Shown here: one piece after another, positions 1 to 6,939 of the stretch
Layout: the number at the start of each line of letters is the position of its first letter
Numbering within the stretch: the first letter of the stretch is position 1
DNA from: Candidatus Jidaibacter sp.
GTDB lineage: Bacteria; Pseudomonadota; Alphaproteobacteria; Rickettsiales; Midichloriaceae
DNA length: 9,448 bases
Direction of reading: 5' to 3'
Assembly (NCBI GenBank): GCA_021298045.1
Contig: JAJTHY010000170.1
Location: 1-9,448, forward strand
Made by a program: the position numbers and the translations under genes
Notes under the pieces: generated by a model
The model's database searches: none
Seen by the model: only the letters and a program-made list of their open reading frames with translations
What the model was told of the DNA's origin: nothing

Positions 1-39
1 AAAATGGCTATGAAAAATACAACAAATCTCCACCTCTTA

Positions 40-94
40 GTCATCCTCGCTATTGCTTGGGATCTTAAGATTCCTGAACTGCGTGCGGAATGAC
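40..94. repeat. Dispersed palindromic repeat, type B (complete copy)
   Basis: A 55-bp element begins gtcatcctcgc and ends gcggaatgac, so its termini are inverted copies of each other (gtcat...atgac). Its middle holds a dyad around cttaag (ggatcttaagattcc). A truncated relative lies at 6908-6939 (gtcatctcgc...gggatcttaaga) and a diverged one at 8075-8128. Small intergenic palindromes of this kind are common in Rickettsiales-like and other proteobacterial genomes. No ORF overlaps it. Confidence 0.6.
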
Positions 95-197
95 AATTAA
101 AGCAAAAACCGTGCCTTTTTTGTAGTTGAATTAGCTATATAACTAGGTACGTACTTTTTTCCCATTTCTTACACCAAGCTAAGGTTAACTATACATT

Positions 198-228
198 AAA
201 AAAATAGGCGGAGTTTCCCCCGCCTATT
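198..228 (-). terminator. Rho-independent terminator of the repeat-protein gene
   Basis: Read on the minus strand, a perfect 9-bp stem (AATAGGCGG paired with CCGCCTATT, arms 203-211 and 220-228, 8-nt loop) is followed directly by seven T residues (complement of the A run 198-204). It lies 25 nt beyond the stop codon of the gene at 254-712 and is the clearest terminator in the window. Confidence 0.9.
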
Positions 229-253
229 AATACCATCAATAAAGATACAATCC

Positions 254-712
254 TTATGCAAGTAGGTCTGTTTGTGGTGTTTGTGTAGGAACTAATTCAT
301 CACTAGTTTGATTATTGCAATTAGGAGCGCATTTGCTTTCACACGGTGTGTTTTCATTAGCAGCAACAACTTCTTCAGCAGGAGTTTCTGTAGCTTCAGC
401 AACAACTTCTTCAGCAGGAGTTTCTGTAGCTTCAGCAACAACTTCTTGAGTAGGAGCTTCAACTTTAACAACTTCCTCAGCTTTATATGCAGCGAACATT
501 TCCAACACATCGCTTACTTCAAAACCTGTCTTGCCAAGCACTTGAAGGCTAAGGCCTGCTAGTTTAACATAAGCTGCTAGTTCTTCTTCTGTAGCTTCTC
601 TGCCATTTAAAAATTCTGCAAATTTTGGAGCATGTTGGCTCAAAAGAGTTTGCATGAATTCTGTTGTAACTTCTTGGTTAAAACCGCCAATAGCTGTTGT
701 ATTTTCTGTCAT
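254..712 (-). CDS. Hypothetical acidic protein with 12-residue tandem repeats
   Basis: I do not recognise this 152-residue protein. Residues 1-80 look like a soluble, mostly helical domain with no signal peptide or membrane span. From about residue 80 the chain becomes low-complexity and acidic. The unit EVVAEATETPAE occurs at 90-101 and 102-113 and restarts at 114. The tail carries three cysteines spaced C-x3-C-x3-C (C124, C128, C132) and a Thr/Gln/Pro-rich end. The ATG at 712 is supported by an AGGGG Shine-Dalgarno sequence 9 nt upstream, a consensus sigma-70 promoter and a perfect downstream terminator, so it is a monocistronic, probably well expressed gene. It occupies the slot after dxr where many proteobacteria carry rseP, but shares nothing with that protease. 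An extended acidic tail suggests a protein-protein interaction or surface-like role, but that is a guess. Confidence 0.8.
   Translation of the reverse strand: MTENTTAIGGFNQEVTTEFMQTLLSQHAPKFAEFLNGREATEEELAAYVKLAGLSLQVLGKTGFEVSDVLEMFAAYKAEEVVKVEAPTQEVVAEATETPAEEVVAEATETPAEEVVAANENTPCESKCAPNCNNQTSDELVPTQTPQTDLLA
361..460. repeat. 36-bp in-frame tandem repeat (about 2.8 copies)
   Basis: Two identical 36-bp units (361-396 and 397-432) are followed by a diverged partial unit (433-460, first 15 bases identical). The period is a multiple of three, so copy-number change would add or remove exactly 12 residues without breaking the frame. The units are directly adjacent with no spacers, which excludes a CRISPR array. 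Confidence 0.95.
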
Positions 713-746
713 AATTTTATACCCCTAGGTAAAATGTTGTGACGGA

Positions 747-775
747 ATTATATCGTTTTTAAAATTGTTTTGCAA
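747..775 (-). promoter_or_regulatory. Sigma-70 promoter of the repeat-protein gene
   Basis: On the minus strand, TTGCAA (770-775) and TATAAT (747-752) are separated by exactly 17 nt. This places the transcript start near 740, about 28 nt upstream of the ATG at 712. The -10 box matches the consensus fully and the -35 box 4 of 6. The boxes lie just after the likely end of the dxr transcript, so the downstream gene is uncoupled from the operon. Confidence 0.8.
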
Positions 776-777
776 GT

Positions 778-798
778 AAAAAGTTGTTAATAAACAAC
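778..798 (-). terminator. Weak terminator-like hairpin over the dxr stop codon
   Basis: On the minus strand a 6-bp stem (GTTGTT paired with AACAAC, arms 783-788 and 793-798) with a 4-nt loop is followed by five T residues. It overlaps the TAA of dxr (787-789). The stem is AT-rich and would be only moderately stable, so termination may be partial. Confidence 0.4.
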
Positions 799-1953
799 AT
801 ATAAAGATGAAATTTTTTCAGATGCTAGGATTCTTATATAAGAGTCATATTCACAAATATCTTTTACATCCCTAAAATAGGCGCCTTTGCGAGAATTTAC
901 ACAAGCGTCAGTCAATTTGTTTATATCTAAAAATTTTATTTTGTTGTTCAAAAAAGAACTTACAGCCACTTCGTTTGCAGCATTAAAAGCGATCCTGGCA
1001 TCTTGGCCAGCAGCCATGCAATCTTGAGCGAGCTTGAGCATAGGAAAGCGGGAATGGTCTGGGGTTGCAAAACTAAGCTTTCCAATTTGTGCTAGGTCTA
1101 AACCCTTATGAGATATTTCTAATCTTTGGGGGTGCGCAAAAGCATAAGCTATTGGAACGCGCATATCGGGTTCTGCAAGATGCGCAAGTACCGAGCCATC
1201 TTTATAGCTTACCATGCCGTGTATTATTGATTCTGTATGCACAAGTACCTTAACCTGGTTTGCAGAAACAGGGAATAGCACGCATGCTTCTATATACTCT
1301 AGCCCCTTATTAGCTAGTGTTGCAGAGTCTACAGTTATCTTTGGGCCCATAGACCAATTGGGGTGTTTCAATGCCATCTCTGGAGTAACGTCTTCCATTT
1401 CTTTGAGGCTTAAGTTACGAAATGCTCCACCAGATGCAGTTATAGTTATTGATTCTACTTTATCGGCATTATTACTTTCAAATACTTGGAACAGAGCGTT
1501 ATGCTCGGAATCTACGGGGATTATCTTTGTGTTGTGAGCTAAAGCTTTTTCTAGCACCAAATTGCCCGCGCATACTAAACTTTCTTTATTGGCAAGAGCT
1601 ATAGTTTTGGAATTTCCAATTGCAGCAAGTGTTGGCTTGAGTGCAGCAAATCCAGAAATTGCAGACAGCGTAATATCAGCGCGAATAGAGGCAGATTCTA
1701 TTACTCCAGCTTCTCCAGAAAAAATATCAACACCGCTGCCAGAAAATGCCTCTTTGAGCTCAGGGTGCTTTGCATCGTCAAAAAGCGCTACGGCTTTTGG
1801 TTTGAATTCCAGTGCTAGTCTAATAAGTTTTTGTACATCACTTCCTGCTGCAATTACACCTACCTCGTATTTATCAGGGTGTTCGCGGATAACAGAGAAG
1901 GCGCTATCACCAATTGAGCCGGTAGCGCCTAAAATATTAATAACTTTCTTCAT
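787..1953 (-). CDS. dxr: 1-deoxy-D-xylulose 5-phosphate reductoisomerase
   Basis: This cytoplasmic enzyme catalyses the first committed step of the non-mevalonate (MEP) isoprenoid pathway, rearranging and reducing DXP to MEP with NADPH and a divalent metal. The 388 residues are full length for the family. Visible landmarks are the N-terminal nucleotide-binding motif GATGSIG (9-15), ANKESLV (121-127), the metal site PVDSEHNA (147-154, with D149 and E151), ITASGGAFR (171-179), the flexible-loop segment HPNWSMGPK (197-205), and NKGLEYIEA (215-223), whose E219 matches the third metal ligand (E231 in E. coli). No key residue is missing. The ATG overlaps the cdsA stop by 4 nt (ATGA), indicating translational coupling as the last gene of uppS-cdsA-dxr. 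Its pathway partner ispH lies in the divergent operon. Confidence 0.98.
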   Translation of the reverse strand: MKKVINILGATGSIGDSAFSVIREHPDKYEVGVIAAGSDVQKLIRLALEFKPKAVALFDDAKHPELKEAFSGSGVDIFSGEAGVIESASIRADITLSAISGFAALKPTLAAIGNSKTIALANKESLVCAGNLVLEKALAHNTKIIPVDSEHNALFQVFESNNADKVESITITASGGAFRNLSLKEMEDVTPEMALKHPNWSMGPKITVDSATLANKGLEYIEACVLFPVSANQVKVLVHTESIIHGMVSYKDGSVLAHLAEPDMRVPIAYAFAHPQRLEISHKGLDLAQIGKLSFATPDHSRFPMLKLAQDCMAAGQDARIAFNAANEVAVSSFLNNKIKFLDINKLTDACVNSRKGAYFRDVKDICEYDSYIRILASEKISSLYVVY

Positions 1954-2612
1954 GCAAGTATACCAAAATACATCAATAAGCTTAAGGTGGGCGCGGTGGT
2001 GATTATGCTGTCGAACCTATCCAGAACCCCGCCATGTCCTGGTATTATACTACCAGAATCCTTAATATTAAAGATCCGTTTAAAATAAGATTCAGTAAAG
2101 TCGCCGATTTGCCCTAAGATGGAAAGCGCCATGGAAGCGTAGATAAAAGATTTAGAAGGTAGTAAGTTGAACGCCACGAAAAATGCGGAGACAAGCACCG
2201 CCATCATTACGCCTCCCAATGCTCCAGACCAAACTTTGGCTGGGCTTATGCTGGGTGCAATTTTTGGGCCACCTATTAAAATGCCAAACATGTAAGCCCC
2301 TATATCTGTCGCCCAAACACATGAGAATAGGTACAAGACCAGAATTAGACCATCATCTAATGCTCTTAAATGAATCAGAGAAATAAGCGGCACAACTATG
2401 TAAAAGATGCCAATTAGCTGCCATTTACGATTTTCTGGCCCTACCATGTTAGCCCACTCATACGCCATGAATACAGAAATTACCATGCAGGTAATTGTGA
2501 ATACAATTCCGCCAAGAAAAAATATCAAAATCGCAAGAGGAATAAGTATGGCTGAAGTTATAGCTCTTTGTGATAAATGAGTTTTATCAAAAACATCTAA
2601 TTTATTGCTCAT
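1950..2612 (-). CDS. cdsA: Phosphatidate cytidylyltransferase
   Basis: This integral inner-membrane enzyme condenses phosphatidate with CTP to give CDP-diacylglycerol, the branch-point precursor of bacterial phospholipids. Hydrophobic segments are visible at about 18-50, 66-82, 88-113, 130-150, 157-170 and 203-219. The C-terminal family signature is intact: KR (178-179), KDSG (184-187), PGHGGVLDR (191-199) and the final D201. The upstream cytoplasmic loop motif TDIGAYMFG...SPAKVWSG (102-130) is also typical. At 220 residues it is compact compared with the roughly 270-285 of E. coli-type enzymes, the N-terminal membrane region being the shorter part; short forms are usual in Rickettsiales. It overlaps uppS by 4 nt at its start and dxr by 4 nt at its end, so the three genes should be translated as a coupled unit. 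Confidence 0.96.
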   Translation of the reverse strand: MSNKLDVFDKTHLSQRAITSAILIPLAILIFFLGGIVFTITCMVISVFMAYEWANMVGPENRKWQLIGIFYIVVPLISLIHLRALDDGLILVLYLFSCVWATDIGAYMFGILIGGPKIAPSISPAKVWSGALGGVMMAVLVSAFFVAFNLLPSKSFIYASMALSILGQIGDFTESYFKRIFNIKDSGSIIPGHGGVLDRFDSIITTAPTLSLLMYFGILA

Positions 2613-3298
2613 GAGTTTCTTCCTCCATATCTTCTTTCTCTGCTTGAATAATCCTCTACAGCTTTTATTAAATCCTTCTCAGTAAACTCTGGCCACATGG
2701 TGTCGGTAAAATACAGCTCTGTGTAGGCCATTTGCCACAATAAGAAGTTGCTGATTCTTAGTTCGCCTCCCGTTCTGATTAAAAGGTCTGGGTTGGGAAT
2801 GTCTTTTGTATATAGAAAATTTTCAAAGTCATTAGTATTGGCATCAGGATTTTGCTGCTTATACTTTGCAAAGGCTGTGGCTGCATCGCGTAGTTCATCA
2901 TGCCCGCCATAATTTATTGCGAGCACAAGAGTAAATGCATGGTGCTTGGACTCTTCTTCTACCTTGTGCATAAGCTCTTGGATATCTGCATCCAAGCTTG
3001 ACCTCTTTCCTATAAACCTAATTTTCACATTCTGCTTAATCAACTCTTGCGCGCTAGACGATAAATACTCTCGGAGTAGGTTCATTAAATCTACAACTTC
3101 ATCCTTCGGGCGTGACCAATTCTCTGAAGAAAAAGTATAAAGTGTTAGATATTTTACACCTAGCTTTTTGCAATCCACCACTACTTGCTTGGCTATCTGT
3201 GCGCCTTTCTTATGCCCAGCTTTCTTGGGTAGCAGTAATCTACTTGCCCACCTTCCATTTCCGTCCATAATAATAGCTATATGATCTGGGATTTTCAT
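2609..3298 (-). CDS. uppS: Undecaprenyl diphosphate synthase (cis-prenyltransferase)
   Basis: It adds isopentenyl units in cis to farnesyl diphosphate to make undecaprenyl diphosphate, the lipid carrier for peptidoglycan and other envelope glycans. All conserved regions of the family are present: MDGNGRWA (11-18) with catalytic D12, AGHKKGA (27-33), the substrate loop FSSENWSRP (56-64), INYGG (128-132), IRTGGELRISNFLLWQ (174-189) and TELYFTD (193-199), plus the Arg-rich C-terminal end. The 229 residues are a normal length. It is the first gene of the leftward operon; its ATG is followed at once by the family's usual opening (PDHIAIIMDGNG), which supports this start. The product depends on IPP, whose synthesis requires dxr in the same operon and ispH opposite. 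A retained uppS implies a need for a lipid-carrier-based envelope glycan. Confidence 0.98.
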   Translation of the reverse strand: MKIPDHIAIIMDGNGRWASRLLLPKKAGHKKGAQIAKQVVVDCKKLGVKYLTLYTFSSENWSRPKDEVVDLMNLLREYLSSSAQELIKQNVKIRFIGKRSSLDADIQELMHKVEEESKHHAFTLVLAINYGGHDELRDAATAFAKYKQQNPDANTNDFENFLYTKDIPNPDLLIRTGGELRISNFLLWQMAYTELYFTDTMWPEFTEKDLIKAVEDYSSRERRYGGRNS

Positions 3299-3424
3299 AG
3301 CAAAAGTCTTTAACCAAACGAATCAAACAGGTGATATTATCAAAATTATCATCGCCCGCAAGATTTAACTGGATAAGATTAACAATTTTATTTAAAATCA
3401 GCATGTAAAAATTTAAGTGATCCA
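3299..3424. promoter_or_regulatory. Divergent promoter region between uppS and ispH
   Basis: This 126-bp AT-rich spacer must drive both operons. Leftward, the best match is TTGCGG (3356-3361), 16 nt, TAATAT (3334-3339). Rightward, the best match is TGGATA (3370-3375), 17 nt, TAAAAT (3393-3398). The two candidate -35 boxes lie only 8 nt apart, so the polymerases could compete. Neither pair is perfect and no operator or riboswitch was recognised. Both genes lack a strong Shine-Dalgarno sequence. Confidence 0.35.
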
Positions 3425-4372
3425 ATGTCAAAAAAAGTTTTAAATATATTATTAGCTAAGCCTAGGGGCTTTTGTGCAGGTGTGGAAAGGGCTATTGAGA
3501 TTGTGGAGCGAGCCTTGAAAAAATATGGAGCTCCAGTTTATGTTAGGCATGAAATAGTTCATAACAAGTATGTTGTTGAAGATCTAAGGCGAAAAGGGGC
3601 GGTTTTTGTGGATGAAGTCACAGACGTTCCAGTTGGCGCAATTGCCATATTTTCTGCGCATGGTGTGGCAGAGAAAGTGGAAAATGATGCTAAGCTTAGA
3701 GATTTAGAGGTTATAGATGCCACGTGCCCATTGGTGCGTAAGGTTCATAAGGAAGCTCAAAAACATGAAGAGAAGGGGAGGGAGATTATCCTAATTGGCC
3801 ACGAGGGGCACCCGGAGGTTGAGGGTACTAGCGGCAGGGTGAAGTCTCGGGTAATTTTGGTGCAGTCGGTTGATGATGTTGCTAAAATAAAAGTGCAGGA
3901 TCCTGAGAAACTATCTTACGTTACCCAAACCACTTTGAGTGTTGATGACACCAGAAATATCATTAATGATTTGAAAGAGCGGTTCCCGATGATCGAAGGG
4001 CCGGATTTACGCGATATTTGCTATGCAACACAAAACCGTCAAGACGCTGTTAGAAAGTTAGCTCAAGAAGTAGACGTAATTTTAGTTATTGGTTCGCATA
4101 ATAGCTCTAACTCTAACAGGCTTAGGGACTTAGGTGAGGAGATTGGTAAGCCATCTTATCTGATAAATGGCGGAGAGGACATTGAATCTAGTTGGTTTGA
4201 TGGAAAAACAAAAATTGGCATTACAGCTGGCGCCTCTGCTCCTGAAATTTTATTGGAAAAAGTGTTGGAGCGCCTTGAAGAAATAGCTGATATTACTGTT
4301 AAAACCCAAGATACTGGTTTGAATGAGAACGTTAAGTTTAAGCTGCCAGAAGAGCTAGCGGAGGCTGTATGA
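3425..4372 (+). CDS. ispH: 4-hydroxy-3-methylbut-2-enyl diphosphate reductase
   Basis: This iron-sulfur enzyme (LytB) performs the last step of the MEP pathway, reductively dehydrating HMBPP to IPP and DMAPP. The three cluster cysteines are present: C17 in PRGFCAGV, C101 in DATCPLV and C199 in DICYATQNRQ. Substrate-binding residues are also seen: H46 (HEIVHNKYV), H79 (FSAHGV), H129 and E131 (IGHEGHPEVEGT), the TQTTLS segment (167-172), SHNSSNSNRL (224-233) and AGASAPE (268-274). The 315 residues are full length. Only AAGTGA, 4 nt upstream, resembles a ribosome site. It is the first gene of the rightward operon and overlaps the next gene by 4 nt. Being oxygen-sensitive, it could plausibly benefit from a co-expressed thiol enzyme, but that link is inference only. 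Confidence 0.98.
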   Translation: MSKKVLNILLAKPRGFCAGVERAIEIVERALKKYGAPVYVRHEIVHNKYVVEDLRRKGAVFVDEVTDVPVGAIAIFSAHGVAEKVENDAKLRDLEVIDATCPLVRKVHKEAQKHEEKGREIILIGHEGHPEVEGTSGRVKSRVILVQSVDDVAKIKVQDPEKLSYVTQTTLSVDDTRNIINDLKERFPMIEGPDLRDICYATQNRQDAVRKLAQEVDVILVIGSHNSSNSNRLRDLGEEIGKPSYLINGGEDIESSWFDGKTKIGITAGASAPEILLEKVLERLEEIADITVKTQDTGLNENVKFKLPEELAEAV

Positions 4373-5043
4373 ATCCGTTAGAAGTTTATCACTACTCACT
4401 GTGCCCGTTTTCTAGAAAATTAAGAATAATCCTCAAAGAAAAAGGCGTGAGTTTTGAATTATTCCATGAGCCATACTGGCAGCGCAGAAAAAGCTTTTTA
4501 AAGATGAACCCAGCGTGCGAAACACCTGTTGTGCTAATTGGCGATAAAGTTACATTAAGTGGAAATACCTCGATTACGGAATATCTAGAAGAAGTTTATA
4601 CTCAGAAAAGGCTATTACCCACCGACCTGAATGCTAGAGCGAGAGTCCGCAGAATAACCGAATGGTTTGACAATAAATTTTATCATGAGGTTACTAGGTA
4701 TATTTTGAATGAAAAAATTATCAAAACAGTGTCGCGCCAGGGCTATCCAAATTCACAAGCGATTCAAGCTGCGAAAAATAACATCAATTATCATTTGGAC
4801 TACATAGCATATTTGAGGAAAGAAAATGCATACTTGTGTGGGGAAGAGGCGACAATTGCCGACATCGCCGCTGCAGCGCAGCTATCTGTACTTGACTATG
4901 TTGGTGATGTTCCTTGGGGGTATAACAAGTCGGCAAAAGAGTGGTATGCGCTAGTGAAATCGCGCCCATCGTTTAAAGCCATTTTAAATGATAGAATACC
5001 TAATATAGCCCCGCCTAGTCATTATCAAGACCCTGATTTTTGA
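4369..5043 (+). CDS. Glutathione S-transferase family protein
   Basis: The 224-residue protein has the two-domain glutathione transferase layout. The N-terminal thioredoxin-like fold carries CPFSRK (12-17), with a cysteine in the position of Cys-type (beta/omega-like or glutaredoxin-like) active sites, and a TP pair (52-53) at the cis-proline position. The usual glutathione-binding E-S pair is replaced by T-S (67-68) in NTSITEYLEE, so classical activity is uncertain. The helical C-terminal domain contains the N-capping box TIAD (162-165) followed by IAAAAQLSVLDY. Proteins with this WQRRK...WFDNKFYHEV...SVLDY...DPDF pattern are common in alphaproteobacteria and their substrate is not established. 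The ATG overlaps the ispH stop by 4 nt, so translation is coupled. No strong terminator follows; only T-rich sequence is seen. Confidence 0.9.
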   Translation: MNPLEVYHYSLCPFSRKLRIILKEKGVSFELFHEPYWQRRKSFLKMNPACETPVVLIGDKVTLSGNTSITEYLEEVYTQKRLLPTDLNARARVRRITEWFDNKFYHEVTRYILNEKIIKTVSRQGYPNSQAIQAAKNNINYHLDYIAYLRKENAYLCGEEATIADIAAAAQLSVLDYVGDVPWGYNKSAKEWYALVKSRPSFKAILNDRIPNIAPPSHYQDPDF

Positions 5044-5108
5044 ATAGATCTCTTGGAGCTTTTAATTGTTTGCTTTTTCATATATAGTTCTTTTTGAAAA
5101 AGTATTGT

Positions 5109-5181
5109 ATGGGGGTTTTATGAGTTTTTTACAAATATATCTTTAAGTGCTATAAGCGGGCTTTCTGAAAATAGTTTAGTA
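5109..5181 (+). other. Probable displaced N-terminus of the ABC-like gene (one-base frameshift)
   Basis: The frame of the next gene stays open upstream of its first ATG back to a TGA at 5095-5097, and the extra codons read like protein (FTNISLSAISGLSENSL). The frame has no ATG, GTG or TTG start there, but an ATG at 5109-5111 is exactly one base out of frame, next to a run of five G (5111-5115). With four Gs the protein would begin MGFYEFFTNISLSAISG and run on without a break, adding 24 residues. As written, ATG-5109 reaches a stop after four codons. This is either a real frameshift (decay or slippage) or a sequencing error. Confidence 0.5.
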
Positions 5182-6882
5182 ATGTTAGGCTCAATTTTTG
5201 ATCCACGCAAAAATGGGATAAAACCAATTCTACTGGTTAGTACGCAATTTATTCTTTCTGTTTATTATAATGAGATATTTGGTTTAGCGATTGACCGTAA
5301 TCAAGAATACGAGGTGCATACATCTCCTATGTGGGCAGTGAAAAGGTCGGACTTAGAAGGGTTAAAGAGCGCATTATGTGAGTCACTATTGTTTAGCTTC
5401 AAATATTCAGCGTCTGAATTCTTGATGAATTATTTTTCTGGCTATATAAATGAATCAGTTAATGATTTATTGCCAAAGTTTATCACAGAGAAAGTTTATA
5501 AAAACACAGATACATGTTTTTTTCTAAATGACGTTGTAGGGTGCGACCAAAAAAAACTTTCTGAATTAACACATAACTGGCAATCCATTACAGGGTCGGT
5601 ATTAAAGCTTATTAAAGCGCCGATAGAGATTTACCAAATTTACACCACAAGCAGAAGGTTGCTGATTTTTCTGAAGCCAATGGCGCCCTTCTTACCTTTC
5701 CCACTTAACAATGAGTACGTTGTAATGGGTTCTATAGCATCATTGATATTCGCTAGGGTGGGTGCGGAAATTTATTTGGATAAGAAATCAAATGCTTTAA
5801 GCGCTGAGCTTAATAAAGCAATAGAGTTTGACAATGACAATAAGGAATTTGCTTTAGAGTCTGCCAGTGAAATAAGAGGGCGAAATTTAGAAGCTGCTAT
5901 GAATGGGTTGGATGAGGTATCTTCTGCTGAAAAAGCATCTATTAATAATAAACTTAATTTCATAGGCAATATACAGCAATATCTATCCATAGACCCATTA
6001 GCTAAGAGTATGTTGATAATGCTTTGTGGTACCGCAACAATTTTATATACAGAAGTTAGTTATAAGCATGTGTTTAAGCCAATAATATTTTATGCTGGTG
6101 AATTATTGAATTTAGGCCAGGGGTTGATAGGATTTTATCATCTTAAGAATAGTTTAATGTTTGGTAAAAATAATTTAAATGAGCTAACCGGAAAAATTTC
6201 TGAAGCTGAAAAGCTTATCAGTGATGGCCAAGGAAAAATTGGAAAACCTGGAGAGAATAAGCTGTTAGAAGCTGAAAACTTGGGCTTAACTTTCTCAGGC
6301 AGGAGGAGGAAACTAAGCGACCTATCAGTTAGCAAAGGAGAGATAGTTAGGTTAAAAGGTAAAAGCGCTTTTCTGGATTCGGTATTATTTGGTGCGTTTA
6401 TTGAGCAAGGAGAAATTAAGAGAACTAATTCATACTGCAAATCAGGTGAGGCTTACCTTCCTGTTTTAGGTTTTAGCTTGATACAGGATATCGCTGGTTC
6501 GTCTATTATTGAAGACGCTAAGCTTGGTGCAATTAATGGCTTGTTGCAACAGTTTGAAATTAATTCTAATACTAACTCATATGATTTAAATGATGAGCAA
6601 AAACAGATAGTTAAATTAATTTCTACCTTTGTAAGTGGCAAAGATCTGGTGATTTTAGAAAAACCTTTCAATTGGTTGAGCGAAGAAAATCTTACTAAGT
6701 GTTTAAAGCTTATAAAAATAGAGGCTGAAAAAGGTAGAGGTTTTTTGATAATTAATGATATTGAGCGTGAAGACTTTTACACTAAGACATTAGAGATGAC
6801 AAAGGTTAAAGGGGTAGAGACAGCTTTGGATAGGCAATGGTTTCGTAATTTCAGTTTGTGGGCGCCTGGTTATCGAGAGTGA
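5182..6882 (+). CDS. ABC transporter-like protein with degenerate ATPase domain (SbmA/BacA/ABCD-type)
   Basis: The 566-residue protein has the architecture of a fused half-transporter of the ABC_membrane_2 class (SbmA/BacA, YddA, ABCD). A membrane region lies at about 14-33, 136-195, 274-292 and 298-326, with GCDQKKLSE (120-128) where family members have NPDQRI. A C-terminal part (about 362-566) follows the order of a nucleotide-binding domain. Its ATPase motifs are eroded: only GKS (393-395) remains of Walker A, LNDEQKQ (469-475) replaces the LSGGEQQ signature, VILEKPFNWL (490-499) replaces the Walker B/D-loop LLDEATSAL, and the switch histidine is absent (LIINDIERED, 522-531). ATP hydrolysis is therefore unlikely. 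The long intact frame argues against simple decay, and a binding or scaffold role is possible. The ATG at 5182 has no Shine-Dalgarno sequence; the real start may be 5109. Homology was judged by eye. Confidence 0.75.
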   Translation: MLGSIFDPRKNGIKPILLVSTQFILSVYYNEIFGLAIDRNQEYEVHTSPMWAVKRSDLEGLKSALCESLLFSFKYSASEFLMNYFSGYINESVNDLLPKFITEKVYKNTDTCFFLNDVVGCDQKKLSELTHNWQSITGSVLKLIKAPIEIYQIYTTSRRLLIFLKPMAPFLPFPLNNEYVVMGSIASLIFARVGAEIYLDKKSNALSAELNKAIEFDNDNKEFALESASEIRGRNLEAAMNGLDEVSSAEKASINNKLNFIGNIQQYLSIDPLAKSMLIMLCGTATILYTEVSYKHVFKPIIFYAGELLNLGQGLIGFYHLKNSLMFGKNNLNELTGKISEAEKLISDGQGKIGKPGENKLLEAENLGLTFSGRRRKLSDLSVSKGEIVRLKGKSAFLDSVLFGAFIEQGEIKRTNSYCKSGEAYLPVLGFSLIQDIAGSSIIEDAKLGAINGLLQQFEINSNTNSYDLNDEQKQIVKLISTFVSGKDLVILEKPFNWLSEENLTKCLKLIKIEAEKGRGFLIINDIEREDFYTKTLEMTKVKGVETALDRQWFRNFSLWAPGYRE

Positions 6883-6907
6883 AACGCGGCGATCCAATTA
6901 TTTTTTG

Positions 6908-6939
6908 GTCATCTCGCACTTGGTTTGGGGATCTTAAGA
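6908..6939. repeat. Truncated type B repeat at a gene end
   Basis: The segment gtcatctcgc...ggggatcttaaga matches the left part of the complete repeat at 40-94, with the right half missing. It overlaps the 3' end of the leftward methyltransferase gene, whose TAA stop (6934-6936) is part of the cttaag core of the repeat. It lies in the 51-nt gap between two convergent genes. Confidence 0.5.

Noticed and set aside
361..460. Tandem 36-bp units as a possible CRISPR array
   Set aside because: The units are adjacent without spacers, stay in frame and encode a 12-residue protein repeat.
3240..3431. 63-codon minus-strand ORF across the uppS start and the divergent spacer
   Set aside because: It overlaps the uppS coding start in another frame and fills the promoter region; no features of a protein.
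5090..5102. cttttt/aaaaag dyad as a terminator of the ispH operon
   Set aside because: The dyad has no room for a loop and is pure A/T, so it would not form a stable hairpin.
5120..5146. Nine-codon ORF (ATG at 5120) as a leader peptide
   Set aside because: It lies inside the probable displaced N-terminal region, with no regulatory hairpin or codon bias to suggest attenuation.
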